From: Silanimonas lenta DSM 16282 | Lineage (GTDB): Bacteria; Pseudomonadota; Gammaproteobacteria; Xanthomonadales; Xanthomonadaceae | Length of the DNA stretch: 64,000 nt | Reading direction: 5' to 3' | NCBI RefSeq assembly: GCF_000429065.1 | Contig: NZ_AUBD01000001.1 | Span: 62,001-126,000, forward strand | Part shown: positions 28,256-40,839 of the stretch, one piece after another | Layout: every line of letters begins with the position of its first letter | Numbering within the stretch: the first letter of the stretch is position 1 | Notes under the pieces: generated by a model | Seen by the model: the letters and a program-made list of their open reading frames with translations, nothing else | Database searches by the model: none | Told to the model about the DNA's origin: nothing | Program-made: the position numbers and the translations under genes

Positions 28256-29381
28256 ATGGAAACCAATCCCGTGCGCCAGCGCATCGCCGAGCTCAAGGGC
28301 CGGCTGGATGCGCTGAGGGGGTATCTTTGACTACGACCGGAAGGTCGAGCGTCTTGAGGAAGTCAGCCGCGAGCTGGAGAGCCCGACGGTCTGGAACGAG
28401 CCGGAGCGGGCGCAGGCCCTCGGCCGCGAACGGGCCTCGCTGGAAAAGGTGGTACACGGCATCAGGTCGCTGGACGAGGCGCTGAGCGGCGGACTCGAGC
28501 TGCTCGAGCTCGTGGAGATGGAGAACGACCTCGAGACCTTCGAGGCCGTGGTGGCCGATGTCGATGCCAGCCAGGCCAAGCTCGAGAAGCTCGAGTTCCA
28601 GCGCATGTTCAGCGGCAAGATGGATGCCGCCAATGCCTACCTCGACATCCAGGCCGGCGCCGGCGGCACCGAAGCCCAGGACTGGGCCGAGATGCTGCTG
28701 CGCATGTACCTGCGCTGGTGCGAGTCGCGCGGCTGGAAGACCGAGCTGATGGAAGTCAGCGGCGGCGAAGTGGCCGGCATCAAGTCGGCCACCGTGCGCG
28801 TCGAGGGCGACTACGCCTATGGCTGGCTCAAGACCGAGACTGGCGTGCACCGCCTGGTGCGCAAGTCGCCCTTCGATTCCGACAACCGCCGCCACACCAG
28901 CTTCACCTCGGTGTTCGTCTCGCCCGAGGTGGACGACAAGATCGACATCGCGATCAATCCCGCCGACCTCAAGGTCGATGTCTACCGCTCCTCCGGCGCC
29001 GGCGGCCAGCACGTCAACAAGACCGAGTCGGCGGTGCGCATCACCCACGTGCCGACGGGCATCGTGGTGGCCTGCCAGAACGGCCGCAGCCAGCACCAGA
29101 ACCGCGACATGGCGATGCAGATGCTGGCCGCCAAGCTCTACGAGCTGGAGATGCAGAAGCGCAATGCCGAGAAGGACGCGGTGGAAGCCACCAAGTCCGA
29201 CATCGGCTGGGGCAGCCAGATCCGCAACTACGTGCTCGACCAGAGCCGTATCAAGGATCTGCGTACCGGCGTCGAGCGCTCCGATACCCAGAAGGTGCTG
29301 GATGGCGATCTCGACGAGTTCGTCGAGGCCAGCCTGAAGATGGGGCTCGAGGCCGGCGCCAAGCGCAGCGACGCGGCCTGA
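28256..29381 (+). CDS. prfB: Peptide chain release factor RF2, made through a programmed +1 frameshift
   Basis: RF2 terminates translation at UGA and UAA. The first 24 codons (from the ATG at 28256) end at an in-frame TGA (28328-28330), after which the +1 frame continues from GAC at 28329 to 29381, giving 374 residues. The shifted product has the stop-recognition motif SPF ([10 protein letters not shown]) and the catalytic GGQ motif in [14 protein letters not shown]. Autoregulation is visible: when RF2 is scarce, the slow UGA allows the shift. It lies 52 bases after recJ and 96 before lysS, the standard prfB-lysS order. Confidence 0.97.
28316..28331 (+). promoter_or_regulatory. prfB programmed frameshift site
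   Basis: The canonical signal is complete: the Shine-Dalgarno-like AGGGGG (28316-28321), three-base spacer TAT, slippery CTT, and the stop TGA followed by C. It matches the E. coli site nearly base for base. Confidence 0.97.
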
Positions 29382-29396
29382 GGCGACCGCCACCCG

Positions 29397-29454
29397 CCCT
29401 CTTTCCTCTTTCCTCTCTCCTCTCCCCTCTCTCCTTTCCCCTCTCTCCTTTCCC
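29397..29454 (+). repeat. 58-base uninterrupted pyrimidine tract before lysS
   Basis: From 29397 to 29454 every plus-strand base is C or T, with imperfect repeats of CTCTTTC and CTCTCCTTTCCC. It fills most of the prfB-lysS gap (29382-29477). Because it replaces any purine-rich Shine-Dalgarno near lysS, it is unusual in a leader. It could form a triplex, be a transcription pause site, or be simple slippage-prone DNA. Confidence 0.85.
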
Positions 29455-29477
29455 GCATCTCCCCTCCACCGCCCGCC

Positions 29478-30994
<1,517 letters not shown>

Positions 30995-30995
<1 letters not shown>

Positions 30996-31020
30996 AAGCG
31001 TGAATCCCATCACGCTTTTT
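30995..31020 (+). terminator. Intrinsic terminator after lysS
   Basis: An 8-bp stem AAAGCGTG / CACGCTTT (30995-31002 and 31011-31018) with an 8-base loop is followed by more T residues. It starts at the last base of the lysS stop codon. Confidence 0.75.
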
Positions 31021-31107
31021 GACATCGCTTGACAATCCGGTCCGCCCTGGGCCTTCCCATGCCGGAGCGGGCGATAGGATGCGGCATCCCCCCCCGCCGT
31101 TTCCGCC

Positions 31108-33249
31108 ATGCCCCACTGCCTGCGTGTCCTCCTCGCCTCTGCGGCCCTGCTGGCGGCCGGTGCCCTCCCGGCCGCGGTCCGGCCCATCGCCGACCGCTAT
31201 GTGCTGAAGGAGAACGCCCCGGCCACGGACCTTCGGGTGCTCCAGAACGACGGGCTCACCGGCACCGAACTGGCGAATGGCGTGCTCACCCTGCTGCGTC
31301 CCCCCGCCCTCGGCACTGCCTCGGTCGAGACCTTCAACACCGCCTCGGCGGCCGATGACGTCATCCGCTACACCCCGCAGGCCGACCGCAGCGGCCAGGA
31401 TTCCCTGCGCTACCGCATCTGCAGTGGCGGCACCTGCGCCGAGGCCGAGGTGGCGATCGTGCTGCGGCCCATCAGCGAGGGGCTGGCGCTCACCGTCCCC
31501 GGCGGCAGCGGGTTCCTCGATCTCGAGGCCGGGGGGCTGCGGGCCCTGCCATCGGCGCGTTTCCAGGCCTCGCCGCTGGTCGAGGCGCAGGTGTCGGAGT
31601 TCCCGCTGGCGGTGGACGCCAGTCCGGCCAATCCCTTTGCCGGCAATGGCGCGTTTTCGCTGCGGGTCATCCCCAGCAGCGGCGAGGCGCGCACCTGGCG
31701 CATCCTCGTCGATGCCCGCTCGCTCTCCGGCGGCAACGTCGATGTCTACCTCGGCGTCGATGCCAATGGCGATGGCAGGGCTTCGGCCGACGAGCTGCGT
31801 TGTGCCGCCGGCATGTCGACCAGCATCGAGCGCTGCGAGATGGAATTGCTGGTGCCGGCCTGCGGCAACCTCGGCTGGTGGATGCTGTTGAAGAATGCCG
31901 GCAGCAGCGCCCATACCGCCCGGGTGGAGACCTTCGAGGTGCCAGTGGCCGGGGGCGACGGCAGCTTCGTCGCCACCGGCCCGGGCCAGGTACCTGCGCG
32001 TGCCGCCTTCCCCCTGCGCCTTGCCTGGGATGCGCCCGAGTTCGCCGATGGCCAGAGCCGGGTGGCCTATGTCGAGGTGCGGGCGGGGGCCGAGGTGCCG
32101 GTCGGGGCCTTCCCGGTGCGGCTCACCCGTTCGGGGCGCAACGAGACCGGGCTGGCGCTCGCCAGCGGCCGCGAGCAGCGGCTGCGCCTGCTGCCCGGCA
32201 GCGCCTCGGAGCGGCTTTACGTAGACGTGCCGGCCGGCGCCACCTCGCTCTCCGTCAGCGCCCGTGGCAGCGAGCCCTTGCAGCTCTATCTGGCGCGGAT
32301 CGACCCGCCCGCGGCGGGCAGTGCGCCGCCCGAAGTGGCGCCGGCTCCGGCGCGGACCGCCTCCCATCCGTCCACGGCCTCGGCGGCCCCGAGCCAGGTG
32401 CTCAGTGTTTCGGGAACGGCCCTGAGTCCCGGGCGCTGGTACGTGGTGGCGAGCAATCCCGGCCCGCGCGCCGCCGACGTGGCCCTGCTCGCCACCATCG
32501 GCGGCAGCGCCCCCCGGGTGCGCCCGGGCGGCTATTTCGCCCCGGCGCGTTCCGGCCACGGCCTGTTCCTCTACCCGGCGGCCGACCAGTGGGCGGGGCT
32601 CTGGTACACCTACCTGCAGGATGGCCGCAGCACCTGGTACTACCTCCAGGGCCCGGCTCCCGGTGCCAACGGGCAGTGGGTGGGGCGCATCTATCGCTCG
32701 GCCTGGGACGGCAGCCGCAACGTGCTCACCGCGATCGGCGAGGCCGTGACCACGCCCACCGGGCCGGACGCTTTCCGTTTCGCCTACCGCCTGGACGGCC
32801 AGGCCGGCAACGAACCCTTCGTCAGCTTCGGCCGGGGCTGCCCCAGCCTGGGCGGCACAGCCCTCGATGCCAGCAGTCACTGGTACAACCCGGCGCGTTC
32901 CGGCACCGGCTACAGCGTGCAGCTTTACCCGGACTACGAGTTCTATGCCGCTTTCGTCTACGACGCCGCCGGCGTGCCGCGCTTCCTGGTGGCCGAGCGC
33001 AGCGGCTTTGGCGGGGCCAGCGCCAGCCTCACCCTGGAACAGCTCACCGGCTTCTGCCCGCTGTGCACGCGCAGCGGCCCGCCGCTGCGCCAGCCGGTGG
33101 GCGTGCTGGGGCGGACCTACGCCGCGGGACGGCTTGCCAGCCTGAGCCTCGATGCCAGCTTCATCGCTGGCGTACCGGGACGCTGGCAGCAGTCGGAGAG
33201 CGTGCAGCTGCTCGGCGGGGCCGGAACCACCCAGGGCTGTCTGCCTTAG
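31108..33249 (+). CDS. Secreted protein of unknown function with duplicated C-terminal repeats
   Basis: This is a 713-residue protein with a Sec signal peptide (MPHCLRVLLASAALLAAGALPAA). Residues about 25-120 resemble a bacterial Ig/cadherin-like domain (A-D-R-Y-V-L-K-E-N-A, V-L-Q-N-D-G, Y-T-P-Q-A-D-R-S-G-Q-D-S-L-R-Y). Around 350-460 there is a PPC-like beta region joined by a Pro/Ala linker. The C-terminus has two related units (G-G-Y-F-A-P-A-R-S-G-H-G near 475 and H-W-Y-N-P-A-R-S-G-T-G-Y near 590), each followed by aromatic-rich strands with G-L-W-Y-T-Y-L-Q-D-G-R-S-T-W-Y. This repeat type is familiar in secreted proteins of Xanthomonadales, but no catalytic function is evident. It is a single-gene unit after the lysS terminator. 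Confidence 0.8.
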   Translation: MPHCLRVLLASAALLAAGALPAAVRPIADRYVLKENAPATDLRVLQNDGLTGTELANGVLTLLRPPALGTASVETFNTASAADDVIRYTPQADRSGQDSLRYRICSGGTCAEAEVAIVLRPISEGLALTVPGGSGFLDLEAGGLRALPSARFQASPLVEAQVSEFPLAVDASPANPFAGNGAFSLRVIPSSGEARTWRILVDARSLSGGNVDVYLGVDANGDGRASADELRCAAGMSTSIERCEMELLVPACGNLGWWMLLKNAGSSAHTARVETFEVPVAGGDGSFVATGPGQVPARAAFPLRLAWDAPEFADGQSRVAYVEVRAGAEVPVGAFPVRLTRSGRNETGLALASGREQRLRLLPGSASERLYVDVPAGATSLSVSARGSEPLQLYLARIDPPAAGSAPPEVAPAPARTASHPSTASAAPSQVLSVSGTALSPGRWYVVASNPGPRAADVALLATIGGSAPRVRPGGYFAPARSGHGLFLYPAADQWAGLWYTYLQDGRSTWYYLQGPAPGANGQWVGRIYRSAWDGSRNVLTAIGEAVTTPTGPDAFRFAYRLDGQAGNEPFVSFGRGCPSLGGTALDASSHWYNPARSGTGYSVQLYPDYEFYAAFVYDAAGVPRFLVAERSGFGGASASLTLEQLTGFCPLCTRSGPPLRQPVGVLGRTYAAGRLASLSLDASFIAGVPGRWQQSESVQLLGGAGTTQGCLP

Positions 33250-33255
33250 GGGCTT

Positions 33256-34515
33256 TCAGGCCTGCGGGGGAGTCTCCAGCCAGTAGCCGAGTGGGGCCGG
33301 GCGGGCGAACAGGAAGCCCTGGGCGAAATCACAGCCGGCCTCCAGCACCGCCCCGAGCCTGGCCTCGTCCTCGACGCCCTCGGCCACTGCGCGCATGCCG
33401 AGACGGTGTGCCATGCGGGTGATGGCCTCCAGCAGGGCCCGGGTGCGCGGGGTGGCGGCATCGGCCACGAAGCCCTGGTCGATCTTCAGCACTGCCGCCG
33501 GCAGGTGGCGCAGATAGCCCAGCGAGGAGTAGCCCTGGCCGAAATCGTCGATGGCGAGGCGTACCCCCGCGGCGGCCAGGCGGGCCAGGGCACCGGCATT
33601 GCGGCCCACGTCGTGCAGCACCGCGGTCTCGGTGACTTCCACCATCAGGGCCTCCGGCGGCAGGCCCCAGATGGCCAGGGCCGAGAGCACCTGTTCGCAC
33701 AGGGCCGGGTCCTCGAAGGCGCGGGCCGAGAGATTCACCGCGCAGTAGCTGTCCGGTTGCCGGGCATGCAGCGGGGCGAACTCGCGCAGGGCCACCTGCA
33801 GGGTCCAGCGGGTGAGTTCGGCGGCCAGGCCGGCGTCCTCGGCCATCGGGATGAAGACCGAGGGCGCCACGCTGCCGCCTTCCGGACGCCGCCAGCGCGC
33901 CAGCGCCTCGTAGCCCACCACCTGGCGTTCGGGCAGGGTGACGATGGGCTGGTAGACGAGTTCCAGGGCGTTACGGGCCAGGGCCTCGCGCAGTTCGGCA
34001 GCGATGGCGGCGTGGGCGAGATCCTGGGCGAGGGCATGGGGCAGGCCGGCGCGCAGGGCTTCGAGCACGGCGCTGCTGGCCCGCCGCTGCAGGGCCTCCG
34101 GGGCTTCGGCAGGATCGGTGGCCAGTGCCAGGCCGAGGGTCGGGCCGAGGAACAGCAGGCGCCCCTCGATGTCCAGGGGGGCATCGAACTCGCGGACGAT
34201 GCGCTGCACGGCCAGTTCCGCATGCCCCAGTCCGAGCAGGCGCGGCAGCAGCAGGAAGAAATCGCCCTGCGCCGAGCGCAGCAGGTGGTCGCCCGGGCGC
34301 AGCAGGCCGGCGATGCGCCGCTCGGCTTCGTCGAGCGCGGCATCGGCCACCGCCTGCCCATGCGCCGCCGCTACCGCCAGCCGGTGGCGGAAATGCAGAT
34401 GCGCGCAGGCCAGCGGCGCGGTGGCGCTGGCCGCCGCCAGCAGGGGGGCGGTGGCTGCGGCCAGCCTATCGCCGTGCGCAGGCTCAGAGGAAGAATTCGG
34501 CAAGGTCGAGGCCAT
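33256..34515 (-). CDS. EAL-domain cyclic-di-GMP phosphodiesterase with a degenerate GGDEF domain
   Basis: This is a 419-residue cytoplasmic protein. The EAL domain (about 165-410) keeps the catalytic set: Y-E-A-L-A-R-W-R, M-V-E-V-T-E-T, AIDDFGQGYSSL, K-I-D and A-E-G-V-E. Hydrolysis of c-di-GMP is therefore likely. The N-terminal region (about 35-160) is a worn GGDEF domain whose signature reads A-Q-G-D-F-F, so cyclase activity is improbable. There is no sensor or membrane segment. The start at 34515 overlaps the end of the HD-GYP gene by 32 bases, implying coupled translation. Confidence 0.88.
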   Translation of the reverse strand: MASTLPNSSSEPAHGDRLAAATAPLLAAASATAPLACAHLHFRHRLAVAAAHGQAVADAALDEAERRIAGLLRPGDHLLRSAQGDFFLLLPRLLGLGHAELAVQRIVREFDAPLDIEGRLLFLGPTLGLALATDPAEAPEALQRRASSAVLEALRAGLPHALAQDLAHAAIAAELREALARNALELVYQPIVTLPERQVVGYEALARWRRPEGGSVAPSVFIPMAEDAGLAAELTRWTLQVALREFAPLHARQPDSYCAVNLSARAFEDPALCEQVLSALAIWGLPPEALMVEVTETAVLHDVGRNAGALARLAAAGVRLAIDDFGQGYSSLGYLRHLPAAVLKIDQGFVADAATPRTRALLEAITRMAHRLGMRAVAEGVEDEARLGAVLEAGCDFAQGFLFARPAPLGYWLETPPQA

Positions 34516-35710
34516 AGGCCCCCGGCTGCAGGGCGCGCTGGATCGAGAGCCGCGGGCCGTCTCCGGCCTGCTGCCACAGGTCGATCTGGCGGAAGGCGGG
34601 ATTCACCGTCTTGTCCGGCCAGGTGAGCACGGTGACCTTCGGCAGCAGGCGGCGGGCGCTGTTCTGCGCCGTCACCACCGCCACCTCGCCACTGCTGAGC
34701 TCGACCAGCGAGCCGGTGGGGTAGACGCCGATGCTCTGGCTGAACTGCTCGACCAGTTCTGCCTGGAACAACCGGTCACGCTCGCGGTAGAGCACCTGTA
34801 GCACGTGGTGGCGGGCCGCCGCCGGCTGGTGCGGGCGGTGGCTGCCCATGGCGTCGAAGGTGTCGACGATGCCCAGCATCCGGGCTTCCAGCGGGATCTC
34901 GAACCCCCGGCGGCCAGCCGGATACCCGCTGCCGTCATGGCGTTCGTGGTGATGGGCGATGGCGCTGCGGATCAGTGGCGTGGTGCCGGGCGCGGCATCG
35001 AGCTGGGCCAGGCTGCGTTCGACATGGCTTTGCGCCAGGGTACGCTGCGCCTCGGTGAGCGGGTGGGGATGATTCACCGTGCCCTCGGGCAGCTCCACCA
35101 TGCCGAGGTCCATCAGCATGCCGGCACTGGCCAGCTCCACCAGGGTGCTGCCGGGGAAGCCGAGATGGCGGCCGAAGGCCGACATCAGCGCGGCGCAGTT
35201 CACGGCATGGCTGTAGGCGTAGGGATCACGCTCCTTCAGGCTGGCCAGCCAGAAGTAGGCGTCGGGGTTGCGGATGATGCTGGCCACCACCGGTTCGACC
35301 ACGGTGCCGATCTCGTCGATCGAGAGCTTCCGCCCCTCGCGCAGGTCGTCGATGAGCCGTTTCGAGAGCCGCTGCGCCTCATTGGCGGCGAAGCGGATGC
35401 GCGGCAGTTCCTCCTCGACCGTGGCGCTCACCGTATAGCGCGTGGGGCTGCCGGAGAAGCGCAGGCGGCTGCCGGCGCCCCCGACATCCAGGCTCATCAG
35501 CACCGCCTCGGGCGTGCCGTCCACGCTGCGCACGCGGTCGACGTAGACGTAGTCGCTGAAGCGGCGCACGGCGATGATGTCGTCCACCGTGCGCACCATC
35601 ACGCCCTGCAGCGGGAAGGGGGTGCCTTCCCAGGGGCGGTTCTCCAGCCGGCACACGAACATGCCGGGCTGCAGCTCGTTGACGCTGAGCCTGACTTCCT
35701 CGACGGCCAT
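34484..35710 (-). CDS. DUF3391/HD-GYP protein with a degenerate HD motif
   Basis: This is a 408-residue protein. The N-terminal DUF3391 region (1-130: V-N-E-L-Q-P-G-M-F-V-C-R-L) precedes an HD-GYP domain. H-H-E-R-H-D-G-S-G-Y-P-A-G is intact and the first histidine motif (YSHAVNC) is present. Where active enzymes have L-H-D-I-G-K, this one reads L-M-D-L-G-M, losing the HD histidine and the lysine. Phosphodiesterase activity is thus doubtful. It may instead bind c-di-GMP or partner with the EAL protein encoded next. It begins 10 bases after the rpfB-like stop, so it is probably in the same operon. No receiver domain is present, so it is not RpfG. Confidence 0.85.
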   Translation of the reverse strand: MAVEEVRLSVNELQPGMFVCRLENRPWEGTPFPLQGVMVRTVDDIIAVRRFSDYVYVDRVRSVDGTPEAVLMSLDVGGAGSRLRFSGSPTRYTVSATVEEELPRIRFAANEAQRLSKRLIDDLREGRKLSIDEIGTVVEPVVASIIRNPDAYFWLASLKERDPYAYSHAVNCAALMSAFGRHLGFPGSTLVELASAGMLMDLGMVELPEGTVNHPHPLTEAQRTLAQSHVERSLAQLDAAPGTTPLIRSAIAHHHERHDGSGYPAGRRGFEIPLEARMLGIVDTFDAMGSHRPHQPAAARHHVLQVLYRERDRLFQAELVEQFSQSIGVYPTGSLVELSSGEVAVVTAQNSARRLLPKVTVLTWPDKTVNPAFRQIDLWQQAGDGPRLSIQRALQPGAYGLDLAEFFL

Positions 35711-35719
35711 TGGGCGCCG

Positions 35720-37405
35720 TCAGGCCGTCGCCTTACCGGCCGAATCGCGCAGCTCGCGGCGCAGGATCTTGCCGACGTTGGTCTTCGGCAGCTCGCTGCG
35801 GAATTCGACGTAGCGTGGCAGCTTGTAGCCGGTGAGCTTGTCCTTGCAGAAGGCCTTCACCTGCTCGGCGGTGAGGTTCGGATCCTTGCGCACGATCACC
35901 ACCTTCACCGCCTCGCCCGATTTGTCGTCGGGCACGCCCACCGCCGCCACCTCGAGCACGCCGGGCATGGTGGCTACCACGTCCTCGATCTCGTTCGGGT
36001 ACACGTTGAAGCCCGAGACCAGGATCATGTCCTTCTTGCGGTCGACGATATAGAAGTAGCCGGCGGCGTCCATCTTCGCCATGTCGCCGGTATGCAGCCA
36101 GCCCTCGGCGTCGATCACCTTGGCGGTCTCCTCCGGGCGCTGCCAGTAGCCCTGCATCACCTGCGGGCCCTTGATGCACAGCTCGCCCACCTCGCCCACT
36201 GGCAGCATCCGCCCCTCGTCGTCCTTGATGCAGGCGTCGGTGGAGGAGATCGGCAGGCCGATGGCGCCGTTGAACTCCTTGAGGTCCATCGGATTGATGC
36301 AGGCCGCCGGCGAGGTTTCGGTGAGCCCGTAGGCCTCCACCAGAGTGCAGCCGGTGACCTGCTTCCAGCGCTCGGCCACGGCGCGCTGCACCGCCATGCC
36401 GCCGCCGAGCGTGAGGTGCAGGGCGGAGAAATCCACGGTGTCGAAGCCCGGGGTATTGAGCAGGCCGTTGAACAGGGTGTTGACGCCGGTGATGGCGGTG
36501 AAGCGCGTGGACTTCAGTTCCCTGACGAAACCCGGCATGTCGCGCGGATTGGTGATCAGGTGGTTGAGGCCGCCGAACTTCATGAAGACGAGGCAGTTCG
36601 CCGTCAGCGCGAAGATGTGGTAGAGCGGCAGTGCGGTGATGATGACTTCCTCGCCGGGCTTGGCATTGGTGCCGATCCAGGCCGAGGCCTGCTGCATGTT
36701 TGCCACCAGGTTGCGGTGGGTGAGCATGGCGCCCTTGGCCACGCCGGTGGTGCCACCGGTGTACTGCAGGAAGGCGATGTCGCCATGGTGCAGCGACACT
36801 GCCGGCAGTTCGTGCTTCGCGCCCCGCGCCAGCGCGGTGCGGAAGTCGATGGCGCCAGGGATGTCGTAGTCGGGCACCATCTTCTTCACGTACTTCACCA
36901 TGAAGTCGACGATGGCGCCCTTGGGGAAGCCCAGCATCTCGCCGATGGAGGTGACGATGACCTGCTTCACCGGTGTCTCGGCCACCACCTCGGCGGCGGT
37001 GTGCGCCACGTTGGAGAGCACCACCAGCACGCTGGCGCCGGAATCGACCAGCTGGTGCTTCAGTTCGCGCGGCGTATAGAGCGGGTTGGTGTTCACCACC
37101 GTGAGCCCGGCGCGCAGCACGCCGAAGATGGCGATCGGGTACTGCAGCACGTTGGGCATCATCAGGGCGACGCGGTCGCCCTTCTTGAGCTTGAGGTCGT
37201 TGAGGAGGAAGCTCGCGAACTGGGCGGAGAGGCGGTCGACCTCGGCATAGGTGATGGTCTTGCCGAGGTTGCGGAAGGCCGGGCGGTCGCGGAACTTGGC
37301 GATCGCGTTCTCGAGCACCGAGACGATGGACGGGAATTCGTCCACGTCGATGGTCGCGGGCACGCCCTTCGGGTAGCTGGACAACCAGGGACGCTCAATG
37401 CTCAT
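35720..37405 (-). CDS. rpfB: Long-chain acyl-CoA ligase, FadD/RpfB type
   Basis: This 561-residue enzyme activates fatty acids to acyl-CoA via an acyl-adenylate. The start at 37405 was chosen for the upstream GGGAG and because it gives exactly the length of E. coli FadD (MSIERPWLSSYPKGVP). The AMP-binding P-loop is YTGGTTGVAKGAM (about 207), A-Y-G-L-T-E-T-S-P follows, and W-L-H-T-G-D and D-R-K-K-D-M-I-L-V-S-G-F-N-V-Y-P-N-E-I-E lie in the C-terminal part. In Xanthomonas the equivalent gene, rpfB, contributes to turnover of the DSF signal. The rpf-like surroundings support that symbol, but ordinary fatty-acid activation is equally possible. It is first in an operon with two c-di-GMP-related genes. 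Confidence 0.88.
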   Translation of the reverse strand: MSIERPWLSSYPKGVPATIDVDEFPSIVSVLENAIAKFRDRPAFRNLGKTITYAEVDRLSAQFASFLLNDLKLKKGDRVALMMPNVLQYPIAIFGVLRAGLTVVNTNPLYTPRELKHQLVDSGASVLVVLSNVAHTAAEVVAETPVKQVIVTSIGEMLGFPKGAIVDFMVKYVKKMVPDYDIPGAIDFRTALARGAKHELPAVSLHHGDIAFLQYTGGTTGVAKGAMLTHRNLVANMQQASAWIGTNAKPGEEVIITALPLYHIFALTANCLVFMKFGGLNHLITNPRDMPGFVRELKSTRFTAITGVNTLFNGLLNTPGFDTVDFSALHLTLGGGMAVQRAVAERWKQVTGCTLVEAYGLTETSPAACINPMDLKEFNGAIGLPISSTDACIKDDEGRMLPVGEVGELCIKGPQVMQGYWQRPEETAKVIDAEGWLHTGDMAKMDAAGYFYIVDRKKDMILVSGFNVYPNEIEDVVATMPGVLEVAAVGVPDDKSGEAVKVVIVRKDPNLTAEQVKAFCKDKLTGYKLPRYVEFRSELPKTNVGKILRRELRDSAGKATA

Positions 37406-37967
37406 CGATTCCACTCCCATTGCGAGGACCACGGGCCAGGCGCACGGCGCGACGCGCGGCAGTTCTTCGAGTATTCACTCGATTGCAGCACAGGGGGATG
37501 GCGGCGGCAAGCCGGAATGCCGCAGCCTTCGCGCACTGCTGACGGGCGGGCTCCTGCTTCCGCTGCTCGCCCTGCTGGTGGCCTGTGCGCGGCCTGCCGA
37601 CGAGGCGGCCCTGCGCGATACCGTGGCCGGGATGCAGGCGGCGGTGGAAGCCCGTGATGCCGGCCGCCTGCTCGAGGCCGTGGCCGAGGACTTCGCCGGC
37701 CCCGAGGGGATGGACCGCGAGGGCCTGCGCCGCTACGTGACGCTGCTGCTCCTGCGCCGGCAGCGGGTCGGCGTGGTGCTCGGCCCGGTGGCCGTGGACA
37801 TCCATGGCGACCGTGCCGCCGCGCGCTTCGACGCCCTCGTCACCGGGGCCGACGGCCTGCTGCCGCGGAGTGCCGAGGTCCTGCGGGTGGAGACGGTCTG
37901 GCGCCGCGAGGGAGGCGAATGGCGGCTGGTGGCCGCCGACTGGTCGCAGCCCGCAGGTGGCCACTGA
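37398..37967 (+). CDS. NTF2-like (SnoaL-type) lipoprotein of unknown function
   Basis: This 189-codon frame is divergent from rpfB, with its only in-frame ATG (37398) overlapping the rpfB start by 8 bases. The mature part after Cys63 resembles small NTF2-like proteins: L-R-D-T-V-A-G-M-Q-A-A-V-E-A-R-D-A-G-R-L-L-E-A-V-A-E-D-F, ending in W-R-R-E-G-G-E-W-R-L-V-A-A-D-W. A lipobox (LLVAC) follows a hydrophobic stretch, but that signal starts about 45 residues from the ATG. Either the n-region is unusually long, a non-ATG start nearer 37500 is used, or the start region has changed. The product is probably anchored in the outer membrane. No ligand can be named. Confidence 0.65.
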   Translation: MLIDSTPIARTTGQAHGATRGSSSSIHSIAAQGDGGGKPECRSLRALLTGGLLLPLLALLVACARPADEAALRDTVAGMQAAVEARDAGRLLEAVAEDFAGPEGMDREGLRRYVTLLLLRRQRVGVVLGPVAVDIHGDRAAARFDALVTGADGLLPRSAEVLRVETVWRREGGEWRLVAADWSQPAGGH

Positions 37968-37971
37968 AACG

Positions 37972-38029
37972 GCGAAGGCCGCCTGCAGGCGGCCTTCGCA
38001 CTGGCCCGGGAGGCCCGTGTCCGGGCCTC
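37972..38029. terminator. Two tandem hairpins between convergent genes
   Basis: The first is a perfect 12-bp stem (37972-37983 with 37988-37999, loop TGCA). The second is an 8-bp stem GAGGCCCG / CGGGCCTC (38010-38017, 38022-38029). They lie between the lipoprotein gene and the acnA stop and probably end both transcripts, although neither has a T-tract. Confidence 0.55.
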
Positions 38030-38035
38030 GCCGGC

Positions 38036-40720
<2,685 letters not shown>

Positions 40721-40808
40721 GGGTGGCTCCAGGCTGGGGATGCGGGGAGGGGCCGGCCCTGCGCGCTTCGCAGGGCGCGGGCACGGACAGCCCCGCATTA
40801 TGCCGCAA

Positions 40809-40829
40809 ACCGCCCCCGTACGGGGCGGT
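40809..40829 (-). terminator. Hairpin terminator of the nudJ/mnmA/hflD operon
   Basis: An 8-bp stem ACCGCCCC / GGGGCGGT (40809-40816, 40822-40829) with a 5-base loop starts 10 bases beyond the hflD stop. On the minus strand it is followed by only TT, so termination efficiency is uncertain. Confidence 0.5.
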
Positions 40830-40839
40830 ATGGATGAGG

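Noticed and set aside
29397-29454. CRISPR-like or tandem repeat array
   Set aside because: The repeats are imperfect, only 7-12 bases and without spacers. It is a low-complexity pyrimidine tract. No CRISPR array or cas gene was seen in the window.
34484-35710. HD-GYP gene as rpfG
   Set aside because: RpfG has an N-terminal receiver domain. This protein has DUF3391 instead and a damaged HD motif, so the symbol would mislead.
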